43,749 bases of DNA from assembly GCF_003003995.1 (NCBI RefSeq), contig NZ_PVWF01000036.1, positions 1 to 43,749 of the forward strand, read 5' to 3'. Under the pieces are notes generated by a model, which was not told the DNA's origin, did no database searches, and saw nothing but the letters and a program-made list of their open reading frames with translations. Shown piece by piece: positions 15,812 through 22,932 of this stretch (the first letter of the stretch is position 1; every line of letters starts with the position of its first letter). The translations under genes and the position numbers were made by a program. This DNA comes from Pleurocapsa sp. CCALA 161 (GTDB taxonomy: Bacteria > Cyanobacteriota > Cyanobacteriia > Cyanobacteriales > Xenococcaceae).

Positions 15812-16504
15812 CTAATACAACAACCACTCTAAATTTAGTCCAAAGCGACTATCTTTATCCTCAACTGAATTTTGCCTTTCGATATCCCCAGATAAACGTA
15901 AATGAGAAGTTAGAGCGTAACCAGCAGAAAAAGAGGTAATTGCCACTTCCTCACTACCTCCTGGACTTATAAAGCTTTGGGATACAGAAATATCACCGCC
16001 TCCCGTTCGCGAAAAAGTCAGCATCAATCTAACTCCTAGATGAACTCCATCGGTAGAAAAGTCGTTGCTTTGAACGTAGCGATAGCCAACCATCGGCGCA
16101 AAATTAAAATAGCCACCAAGAGGTAAGAGAAAATAGTGTAAGTCCGCACCAGCACCATTGCGATCGCCGTTAAATGCCGTTTGATAATCAGCACTAATAG
16201 TTAAACCAGTGCGCTTAATAAAAATATCTTCAATTCCCACATTGATTCCACTTGCATCATCGGTAGAGGGGAAGGCTGCAAAACCCAGTCGCAAACGGGT
16301 GACAAAAGCAGGAGCGTATTTTATTTCTTCTAATACATTTGGTACTTCCTCTAACCATTCCTGTAATACAGGACTTTGCTCGATCTCTTCTAAAGGAATA
16401 TCGATCTTGCTATCTTCTTCAAATTTCTCTTGAGCAGTGGCGGGGGAAACTAATAAATTTAGAAATAAACAGTTACCAATCAAAACTAACGGAAATAATC
16501 TCAT
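15812..16504 (-). CDS. Predicted outer-membrane beta-barrel protein
   Basis: 230 residues. A signal peptide cleaves after about residue 24 (LLVSPATAQ). An acidic periplasmic segment follows (EEDSKIDIPLEEIEQSPVLQEWLEEV). From about residue 65 the chain alternates polar and aromatic/hydrophobic residues in amphipathic strands (RLRLGFAAFP, GLTISADYQTAF, DLHYFLLPLGGYFNFAPMVGYRYV, LRLSGDIERQ) and ends in an aromatic residue (EWLLY), as outer-membrane barrels do. About eight strands fit. No named family recognised; probably a conserved cyanobacterial protein. Confidence 0.65.
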   Translation of the reverse strand: MRLFPLVLIGNCLFLNLLVSPATAQEKFEEDSKIDIPLEEIEQSPVLQEWLEEVPNVLEEIKYAPAFVTRLRLGFAAFPSTDDASGINVGIEDIFIKRTGLTISADYQTAFNGDRNGAGADLHYFLLPLGGYFNFAPMVGYRYVQSNDFSTDGVHLGVRLMLTFSRTGGGDISVSQSFISPGGSEEVAITSFSAGYALTSHLRLSGDIERQNSVEDKDSRFGLNLEWLLY

Positions 16505-16540
16505 ATAGGCTGATGCCGCTTTTAAAGTCTCCGAGACTAA

Positions 16541-17425
16541 CTATAGGTTAATTCTCCTAAACAAGTTTGAAAAAAGGTTATTGGTAATTGCTGTACCGAA
16601 TAAAATCAAGCCACAGCCAAAGATTATTGATGAAGTGACTGGCTCATGTAGGATAAGTCCACCCCAGATTACGCCGAATACGGGAATAAGATAAGCAACT
16701 GTTAGTGCTTTGGTCGAACCTACATTTTGAATCAATCGATAATAAAGAACATAGGCAAGTGCTGTTGAAAACAAGGCAAGAGCCAAAACTGCCAGCATAA
16801 CTGTAGGTGTAGGGATTGTCTTTGGTACGGTGAATGGTAAGGCTGGTAGCAGAAATATAGCTGCGCTCAGTAAGCTTACAGTTGTAATTACGAGGGGAGA
16901 AATACCAGACAATTGACGTTGGCTATAGGGAGCAGCAGTTGCATAGGAAAACGCAGCTAATAAACCAGCAGCGATCGCTACTAAAGTAGACGGCGTTGTC
17001 TCAAAGGTTCTCATTCCGACTAATACTGTGACTCCAGCAAATCCTAAAATCAAACCGCTCATCCGATTGAGGGTTAGTTTCTCCCTCAACCAAACAGCAG
17101 CCACCACTGTCCCAAATAGAGGCGATGTCGCATCCAAGATGGAGGTAAACCCAACGGGTAAAAATATAGATGCAAAGGCAAATAATAATAGTGGCAACGC
17201 TGAATTAAGACAGCCAACGATAAACAAGGGCATTAATTTATGACGAGCCTCACCCCAAAGCTTCGAGCGAATAAGAAATGGCAGTAAGGCTAACCCCGCC
17301 AGTAAGACTCTTATTTCGGCTAACCAAACTGGACCTAATACAGGTGCAGCAATTCGCATCAATAAAAACGAACCACTCCACAATGCTGCTATCAGCAGAA
17401 GCTCAATGATATCTGAAATCTTCAT
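16541..17425 (-). CDS. EamA/DMT-family transporter
   Basis: 294 residues with about ten TM segments in two EamA repeats: residues ~1-140 (IAALWSGSFLLMRIAAPVLGPVWLAEIRVLLAGLALLPF) and ~150-285 (ALALFSTALAYVLYYRLIQNVGSTKALTVAYLIPVFGVIWGGLILHEPV). This is the drug/metabolite transporter superfamily, with no predictable substrate (amino acids, drugs or nucleotides). The small secreted-protein gene upstream stops 3 bases before its ATG, so the two share a transcript and probably the operator at 17801-17833. Confidence 0.9.
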   Translation of the reverse strand: MKISDIIELLLIAALWSGSFLLMRIAAPVLGPVWLAEIRVLLAGLALLPFLIRSKLWGEARHKLMPLFIVGCLNSALPLLLFAFASIFLPVGFTSILDATSPLFGTVVAAVWLREKLTLNRMSGLILGFAGVTVLVGMRTFETTPSTLVAIAAGLLAAFSYATAAPYSQRQLSGISPLVITTVSLLSAAIFLLPALPFTVPKTIPTPTVMLAVLALALFSTALAYVLYYRLIQNVGSTKALTVAYLIPVFGVIWGGLILHEPVTSSIIFGCGLILFGTAITNNLFSNLFRRINL

Positions 17426-17428
17426 TCT

Positions 17429-17713
17429 TTAATCAAGATCTTCTCGTTTAGAGGTGATGTTAAAATCCTCGTCGAGATATACATCATACTCTTTACCATC
17501 GTTGCATTGGACATCTTCTGCTTCAAATCCCAGACTTGGTATATAATCTATATCGTCAACATCCGTACAACCATCTTGTTGTAACACTTCCATAACTTTG
17601 GCTCTTTCTTCTGGTGTAGCATCGCGATCGTCAACTGCGTAGGCAGATTCTAGAACTAAAAACGGTGCGAAAATTAAAACCAATCCAACAGTAAATTTCG
17701 AGATATTTTTCAT
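17429..17713 (-). CDS. Small secreted protein, PepSY-like
   Basis: 94 residues if started at MKNISKFTVGLVLIF. The longer frame adds seven codons, but the ATG at 17713 has the same upstream context (AAAGTTATGAAAAA) as psbO. A signal peptide ends at about AYA. The mature part is ~70 residues and very acidic: TPEERAKVMEVLQQDGC, then GFEAEDVQCNDGKEYDVYLDEDFNI. The alternating helix/strand layout resembles PepSY-type domains, with two cysteines that could form a disulphide. It is likely periplasmic. A decayed paralogue lies at 18805-18985. The direct-repeat promoter at 17801-17833 points at this gene. Confidence 0.65.
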   Translation of the reverse strand: MKNISKFTVGLVLIFAPFLVLESAYAVDDRDATPEERAKVMEVLQQDGCTDVDDIDYIPSLGFEAEDVQCNDGKEYDVYLDEDFNITSKREDLD

Positions 17714-17800
17714 AACTTTGATTTTTTCAAACACAACCGAGGTCGAAGAAGAGTGAGACTTTTTAAAAAGCGGTAGACACCCTTTAACCTCATGTGTAGA

Positions 17801-17833
17801 AGATTACCAAAAAACTTATGAGTAACTTATGAG
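17801..17833 (-). promoter_or_regulatory. Direct-repeat operator with -10 box (site 1)
   Basis: On the minus strand CTCATAAG-TTA-CTCATAAG (17833-17815, 11-bp period), then 7 bases, then GTAATCT, whose TAATCT can serve as the -10 element. The spacing fits an OmpR/PhoB-type activator in place of a -35 box. About 88 bases upstream of the small secreted-protein gene. The same layout recurs at 18726-18758, 20156-20188 and 33219-33250. Confidence 0.6.
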
Positions 17834-17878
17834 TAAGAAGCTCAGTAATATCTAAAATTCTTATTCCTCAGATAGAGC

Positions 17879-18673
17879 TTATGACCGAGCTTGAAAATTA
17901 TCGCTACCTAACTCAGAAGGAGCAACTCCTAGAACGATGGCTAATTGATTGTCTTCATAGCTAATTAGGCTATTGCGATCGCCAGTAATAGTTAGATCTC
18001 CATAGCTTATATTGTCGGATATACCTATTTTATCTTCACCAAGATTGAAGTCCGAAATATAGTCAATGTTCTGAAAATTTCGTAGATCGAATAGACCCGA
18101 ATTAATTACAAAGTCAGTGTTTTGAATATCTTCTTGCAGATAAAACAGATCCGCTCCTTCTCCGCCATATAGGAAGTCACCATCTTCACCACCAGTTAAA
18201 GTATCATCACCAGCATTGCCAAGAATTCGATCCTCTCCTTCACCACCAGTTAAAGTATCATTGCCAGAGTCTCCATAAAGAATGTCGTCGTCTTCACCAC
18301 CAGTAATACTGTCGTTACCTTCACCGCCATAAAGAAGATCTTCATCATCACCACCATAGAGAAAATCGTTACCTAGACCTCCATAGAGAGCGTCGCTATC
18401 ATCATTGCCAAAAAGACTATCATCACCTAGACCCCCGACAAAGGTATCATCTCCTTCTCCGCCATTTAAGGAGTCATTACCGTCTCCTGCAAATGCTAGA
18501 ACATCGACATCTTCGTCTCCATCGATGAGTAAAGTATCGTTGTCTGCACTACCGTTATATAGATCGACAAAATAGGTTTCAAAACCAGTCTCAAGAGTAA
18601 AACCGCTACTTCCCATTTCTAATTCGCTATTATCTGTTGTATTTTCCATAATTTCTCTATTTTCTTCATCCAT
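17879..18673 (-). CDS. RTX-type calcium-binding repeat protein
   Basis: 264 residues. Residues ~60-185 contain about a dozen nonapeptide repeats of the GGxGxDxLx type (LNGGEGDDTFVGGLGDDSLFG, LYGGLGNDFLYGGDDEDLLYG, ITGGEDDDILYGDSGNDTLTG), which form a Ca2+-binding parallel beta-roll. There is no N-terminal signal peptide, as expected for export by a type I system using a C-terminal signal. The last ~75 residues (NIDYISDFNLGEDKIGISD..) match the usual RTX end. There is no catalytic domain, so it may be a structural or surface protein. A later ATG (MENTTDNSE) is an alternative start. Site 2 of the direct-repeat operator lies 53 bases upstream. Confidence 0.85.
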   Translation of the reverse strand: MDEENREIMENTTDNSELEMGSSGFTLETGFETYFVDLYNGSADNDTLLIDGDEDVDVLAFAGDGNDSLNGGEGDDTFVGGLGDDSLFGNDDSDALYGGLGNDFLYGGDDEDLLYGGEGNDSITGGEDDDILYGDSGNDTLTGGEGEDRILGNAGDDTLTGGEDGDFLYGGEGADLFYLQEDIQNTDFVINSGLFDLRNFQNIDYISDFNLGEDKIGISDNISYGDLTITGDRNSLISYEDNQLAIVLGVAPSELGSDNFQARS

Positions 18674-18725
18674 TATTTTTAGCTATTTTTCAATAGTTCG
18701 ATAATATGTTTTCACTCTAAATAGA

Positions 18726-18758
18726 AGATTACAAAAAAACTTATGAGGAACTTATGAA
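18726..18758 (-). promoter_or_regulatory. Direct-repeat operator with -10 box (site 2)
   Basis: Minus strand TTCATAAG-TTC-CTCATAAG, seven T, then GTAATCT. The sequence between unit 2 and TTCTA is nearly identical to site 1. It faces the RTX gene. Confidence 0.6.
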
Positions 18759-18804
18759 GGCTTGGCTCCGTAATATTTAAAATTTTCATCTTTTAATCGA
18801 GATT

Positions 18805-18985
18805 TTATTGCCTAGAAGTGATGTTAAAATTCTTGTCTAAAAATACATCATATTCTTTGCCATTATCACATTGGACATCTTCTGCTTTAAATCCAATACC
18901 CTTAACATAATCTACATTGCCAACAACCGTGCAATCCTTTTGCTTTAATAAATCAACAAAAAGCAGATCGCGTGCTTCAATCTTT
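18805..18985 (-). pseudogene. Decayed paralogue of the small secreted protein
   Basis: Read on the minus strand, about 55 codons up to the TAA at 18807-18805 match the mature part of the protein at 17429-17713: LLKQKDCTVVGNVDYVKG, then GFKAEDVQCDNGKEYDVFLDKNFNITSRQ. The signal peptide and start codon are missing; an in-frame stop lies a few codons upstream. It is a clear 5'-truncated duplicate left between the RTX gene and psbO. Confidence 0.75.
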
Positions 18986-19209
18986 TATGTCAATAGAGGC
19001 GTTGCATATTTGCATATGCTTGCAGTTACCCTAAAGGACTTCCTGTGGGGCGCGAAGCAAGTCTCCATGTCCCCAAGTCCCCAGATATAGCGGTGCAAGA
19101 TTAGGTTAGGACATATTAAAGTTATTTGCTCATAAGTAACAAGTAACAAGTAACGAGTAATGATTGTCCTAATATAAGTGCGTATCGCTATATTTGATAA
19201 ATAAGCTAA
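18986..19209. repeat. Repeat-rich intergenic stretch
   Basis: Holds a divergent 24-mer-like piece near 19010-19070 (GCATATGCTTGCAG, CCTAAAGGACTTCC), a heptamer array AAGTAAC x3 at 19132-19161, and the 25-base motif CCTAATATAAGTGCGTA-TCGCTATA (19169-19193), which recurs with changes at 32984-33008. No gene seen. Confidence 0.6.
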
Positions 19210-20031
19210 CTAGGCATTATCTGTAATTCTGCCGTAGAAGTTGCCTTTGATTTTGATTTCTTGTGGTTCTCCTGCACCCAAGTCGGTCGCAGAAAACTGT
19301 TCGCTTTCAAATACTCCAGCAATTTCTCCTGTATCACTATCAATTTTCGTGACGTTCAAAGACATTTTACCTTTGCTAGAAACAAATTCTTTAACGTTGG
19401 AGAATTTTGGATCGTCGGCGCGTCCTGGCAAGGCTACAGCGTGGTCGTAACCTCTAGCAAAACTACGTCCTTTAGGATCGAGGAATACTGCTCCGCGATA
19501 GGAAGGAACATGAAATTCACCTACAAAGTCAGTTGAAGTATTAATGCTATCGGCACTAGCTGTAGTAGTTCCTTGGAATTGCTTGGCTGTAAACATCAAA
19601 GCAACCTCTTCGCCACCAGGCAAAAGAATCGTAACTGGTTGAAAATCAATTCCATCAATTTCGGTAAAAGTTAGAGTACCATCATCGTTGGTGTCAATAG
19701 TTCCCCGAATATGGTCGAGACTAGAAGTATACCTAGTTAACAGCTTTCCTTCAATAAACTCGGCTTTTTGACGCTTACTAACAGGTTCTTCTTTAACAAA
19801 GAATTCCCTAGGTTCAATACACATATCTTGAATTGCATACTGTTTGCCAGCCTCAATGGGAATCGTACCACGGCTACTATCGGGTAATGTTAAACAAGAG
19901 TTAGCGAGTCCTGTGTTTACAATGTCATCGTAGCTTAAGTCTCTTTTATCCACTTCACCAGAATTGCTACAGGCAGTTAGTACTGTTAAACATAAAGCAA
20001 GGAAGTAGGCAATAATCGCATGGTTTTTCAT
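19210..20031 (-). CDS. psbO: PsbO, photosystem II manganese-stabilising protein
   Basis: 273 residues from MKNHAIIAYF; I prefer this start because the longer frame puts 19 charged residues before the signal sequence. PsbO shields the Mn4CaO5 water-oxidising cluster on the lumenal side of photosystem II. Family blocks: LSYDDIVNTGLANSCLTLPDSSRG, FVKEEPVSKRQKAEFIEGKLLTRYTSSLD, TFTEIDGIDFQPVTILLPGGEE, STDFVGEFHVPSYRGAVFLDPKGR, SDTGEIAGVFESEQ, FYGRI. Cys46 and Cys71 are the conserved disulphide pair. The signal ends in a lipobox (VLTAC, Cys21), so it is probably lipidated; I recall this for some other cyanobacterial PsbO proteins. The direct-repeat promoter at 20156-20188 points at it. Whether it is the only psbO cannot be told. 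Confidence 0.95.
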   Translation of the reverse strand: MKNHAIIAYFLALCLTVLTACSNSGEVDKRDLSYDDIVNTGLANSCLTLPDSSRGTIPIEAGKQYAIQDMCIEPREFFVKEEPVSKRQKAEFIEGKLLTRYTSSLDHIRGTIDTNDDGTLTFTEIDGIDFQPVTILLPGGEEVALMFTAKQFQGTTTASADSINTSTDFVGEFHVPSYRGAVFLDPKGRSFARGYDHAVALPGRADDPKFSNVKEFVSSKGKMSLNVTKIDSDTGEIAGVFESEQFSATDLGAGEPQEIKIKGNFYGRITDNA

Positions 20032-20155
20032 AACTTTAATCTTTTTGAATTTAATAAAAATTGAATAGAGTGAAAGTCTTTCAAGCAATAGTCATTGCCA
20101 TATAACGAGGCTTTTATAGGCACGACAAAAAATCTTGGTTAGCACTCTACAAAAA

Positions 20156-20188
20156 ATATTACAAAAAAGCTTATGAGGAACTTATGAG
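20156..20188 (-). promoter_or_regulatory. Direct-repeat operator with -10 box (site 3)
   Basis: Minus strand CTCATAAG-TTC-CTCATAAG (20188-20170), seven bases, GTAATAT. About 125 bases upstream of psbO. The divergent esterase-fusion gene begins 150 bases on the other side. Confidence 0.6.
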
Positions 20189-20337
20189 GCAGAAACTCAA
20201 TAATACTTTTACTTTTTATTTTTCGCGATCGAGTCAAATTTTTTTAGTTGTCCAAGAGACAGAAGCTGAGATAATGAAATTCACTAAAGAAAAAATGCGA
20301 TCTGTGCTGTGCGATCGCGCCAAGATTTAAAATAAAA

Positions 20338-22860
20338 ATGATTCACAGGCTCTATCCAAAAAAAGTTTTCGCCACAATGCTGAGTCTTTTTGCTAGTTTA
20401 GGAGTAATGTCCATAGCACTCAAACCAAAGCCCAGTCTGGGAGCAGAGCGAATTAGTTTTTATTTACCTGTGTTTGGTGAGTTTCAGCTTTCGGTAGATT
20501 CATTAGAAATTTTTGCTAAAGAGGGGAAAGTCACAAAGGAGTTTGACTTTTATGCCAAACGCTTCGATCGCGAAACTTTAGATCGATTGCGCGGACTATT
20601 GCAGCAACAGTACGAAATTAGCCCTACCATTATTTACAGGCTAACAAATACTCCCCTGGGCGAAAGATTTCTGAGGCAGTTGGGAGAAGTAGTTTATACT
20701 CATCCAGAACGTAACGGTATTTATGCCATTCGCGCTGCTATGATTTTAGCTGCATCTGACCCCAAAGGTTTGACAGCAATTAATTTAATGCGTCAATTTC
20801 CTACCGAAGAGATTCAGATCGATAGCAAGCTAATTTTTTCTTTAGTTAAGGAAGCAAATAATTACTTGGCATATAATGAGTCTACCGTCAAAGCTATAGC
20901 TCAAATAGCCGAAGAAGAAATTACCTCTCAGTCTCAGGTAGATTTCGATCGCCTACCAGATGTCCGACAACCAGGTGATTATGGGGTTGAAAGAAAAGCG
21001 ATTAGTTTCGAGGTCGATCGATTACGCCAGACAGAAATAGGTTTGAGTGATTCTTTCGAGCTTGATACGGATGTCTATCTACCTCAAGGTCAGACTAAAC
21101 CCGCTCCTCTAGTGGTAATAACTCATGGATTTACTTCGAGCCGTGGCGATTTCCAGTATTTGGCGGAACATTTAGCTTCTCATGGCTACATTGTCCTCGT
21201 TCCCGAACATATAGGTAGTGATGCTATTTACAAAGAAGCCTTTTTGCGGGGGGAATTAAGTACTACCGTTAGCCCAATTGAGTTTTATAGCCGACCTCAA
21301 GATATTACTACCTTACTAGATGAAGTAGAAGAATCAGAATTAAACAGCTTAATAAATTGGCAGCAAGTGGGTATTTTCGGTCACTCTTTTGGCGGTAATA
21401 CGGCTTTAGTGGTTGCTGGTGCGCCGATTAATCAAGCGAGAATTAACCAAGAATGTCAAGAAAATGAACTTTCCCTCAACGCTTCGATGCTGCTTCAGTG
21501 TCGCGCCAGCTTTTTACCGCCCATTGATTTCGATCAAAGAGATTCCCGCATCAAGGCAGTAATCGCTATTAATCCTGTTACTAGCACGGCTTTAGGTCCA
21601 GAAAGCATGGGCAAGATCGAAATTCCGACAATGATGTTAGGAGGTAGCAAAGACATAGCTGCCCCTTTTGTTATCGAACAGGCTCATCCCTTCCTTTGGT
21701 TGAAGACTAAACACAAATATTTAGGAGTAATGGCTGGAGGTACTCACGGTTATGAAGACAATAAGGGTAAAAATAATAGCCCGTCGGGTTTATTTGCTAA
21801 TCCCCTGCCTGAGTTACGCAGAAGCTATCTCAAAGCAATGAGCCTAGCTTTTTTTGAATCTTATTTAGGCAATTCTCAAAGCGAGCGCACTAATTACCAA
21901 GCCTATCTCAGTAATGCTTATGCCCAATATATTAGCGATCGAAAGTTACCTCTACATCTGATCGAATCTTTAACTCCAGAACAGCTAGAACTAGCTTATG
22001 GTGATACTCCGCCAATACCGCCTATTCCTGAAGCGATAAGCCTAACGGCATCGCTTCGCAACGCGATTAGCCCTGAAACAGAAGAAAATGTCTTAGCCCA
22101 AATTCGCAAAACTAAGACTTTGAAAGTAGCGATGAGAAGCGATACTGCCCCTTTTAGCTATGTAGACGATCGCGAAAACGAATGGACGGGTTACTGTGGA
22201 GATTTGGCGGATTCTTTTGGCGAATACCTGGAACAGAGATTAAATATTGCTGCGGGAATTAAAGTAATTAAATTATCTTCCAGTCTAGAAAATCGTTTTG
22301 AATTAGTTCGCGATAATACGGTTCATCTTGAATGTGGACCCAACACGATTACACCAGACAAACAAGATATCGTTTTTTCTAATCCTTTTCTAATTAGCGG
22401 TACTCGGTTTTTGGTCGCCAAGAATAATGCTGCTAAAGTCGATCGCGAATTGACAGGGATTAGAGTAGGGGTGCTTTATGGTAGTACTAATGCCGACTTT
22501 TTGCAAGAAAATTATCCTCAAGCAGAAGCAGTCTATTTTCGGGGCAAAGAAGGAAGAGTTGATGCGATAGAAGCAACTGTCGATGGAAATATTGATGCTT
22601 TTATTAGTGATGGAGTATTGTTGCAAGGAGAAATTGAACAACAAAATTTACCCTTGAAAAACTACCTTTTGACACCAGAACAGCCTTTAACCTGCAATTT
22701 CTATGGTTTAATTTTGCCTGAAGGTCAAAGCAAGTGGAAGAGTCTAGTTAATGATTTTATTGCGCAAAAAAATAGAGAAATTCAGAACCGATGGTTGAGA
22801 GATTATTCGGCTCAAACTTTATCTGATGCTGATTATTGTCTAAATAGATTAACAGAATAA
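20338..22860 (+). CDS. DUF1400 alpha/beta-hydrolase fused to a family-3 solute-binding domain
   Basis: 840 residues. A signal peptide (to about residue 35) leads into a DUF1400 region (residues ~36-150: FQLSVDSLEIFAKEGKVTKEF). An alpha/beta-hydrolase/esterase follows (~235-520): PLVVITHGFTSSRGDF (oxyanion region), GHSFGGN with nucleophile Ser350, and AGGTHG as the likely catalytic-His region. From ~588 to the end is a periplasmic family-3 solute-binding domain: TLKVAMRSDTAPFSY, EWTGYCGDLADSF, IVFSNPFLISGTRFLVAK, GVLYGSTNADFLQENYP. The two functions are normally separate proteins, so this may bind the product or substrate of its own esterase. A 24-nt repeat lies in frame in the linker (22038-22061). 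A paralogue is at 30705-32909; a patatin-like gene follows 72 bases downstream. Confidence 0.85.
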   Translation: MIHRLYPKKVFATMLSLFASLGVMSIALKPKPSLGAERISFYLPVFGEFQLSVDSLEIFAKEGKVTKEFDFYAKRFDRETLDRLRGLLQQQYEISPTIIYRLTNTPLGERFLRQLGEVVYTHPERNGIYAIRAAMILAASDPKGLTAINLMRQFPTEEIQIDSKLIFSLVKEANNYLAYNESTVKAIAQIAEEEITSQSQVDFDRLPDVRQPGDYGVERKAISFEVDRLRQTEIGLSDSFELDTDVYLPQGQTKPAPLVVITHGFTSSRGDFQYLAEHLASHGYIVLVPEHIGSDAIYKEAFLRGELSTTVSPIEFYSRPQDITTLLDEVEESELNSLINWQQVGIFGHSFGGNTALVVAGAPINQARINQECQENELSLNASMLLQCRASFLPPIDFDQRDSRIKAVIAINPVTSTALGPESMGKIEIPTMMLGGSKDIAAPFVIEQAHPFLWLKTKHKYLGVMAGGTHGYEDNKGKNNSPSGLFANPLPELRRSYLKAMSLAFFESYLGNSQSERTNYQAYLSNAYAQYISDRKLPLHLIESLTPEQLELAYGDTPPIPPIPEAISLTASLRNAISPETEENVLAQIRKTKTLKVAMRSDTAPFSYVDDRENEWTGYCGDLADSFGEYLEQRLNIAAGIKVIKLSSSLENRFELVRDNTVHLECGPNTITPDKQDIVFSNPFLISGTRFLVAKNNAAKVDRELTGIRVGVLYGSTNADFLQENYPQAEAVYFRGKEGRVDAIEATVDGNIDAFISDGVLLQGEIEQQNLPLKNYLLTPEQPLTCNFYGLILPEGQSKWKSLVNDFIAQKNREIQNRWLRDYSAQTLSDADYCLNRLTE
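22038..22061 (+). repeat. 24-nt small dispersed repeat, type A' (copy 1)
   Basis: AAGCCTAACGGCATC...TTCGCAA, in frame in the linker of the esterase fusion. Left flank ends GCGAT and right flank begins CGCGAT, so excising exactly 24 nt rebuilds GCGATCGCGAT, a HIP1 octamer. The sister copy in the porin gene (28242-28265) behaves the same way. Confidence 0.8.
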
Positions 22861-22896
22861 ATTAATGTTATTTCACTTCTCAAACAATAGTATCTA

Positions 22897-22919
22897 CTAA
22901 TTACTTATTACTTATTACC
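22897..22919. repeat. Short heptamer array (TTACTTA)
   Basis: Two to three 7-mers TTACTTA between the esterase fusion and the patatin-like gene. Confidence 0.6.
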
Positions 22920-22932
22920 CAAACATTTTTCT

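Noticed and set aside
17879-18673. Hemolysin or protease toxin gene
   Set aside because: Only calcium-binding RTX repeats and the C-terminal secretion-type tail are present; no catalytic or pore-forming domain.
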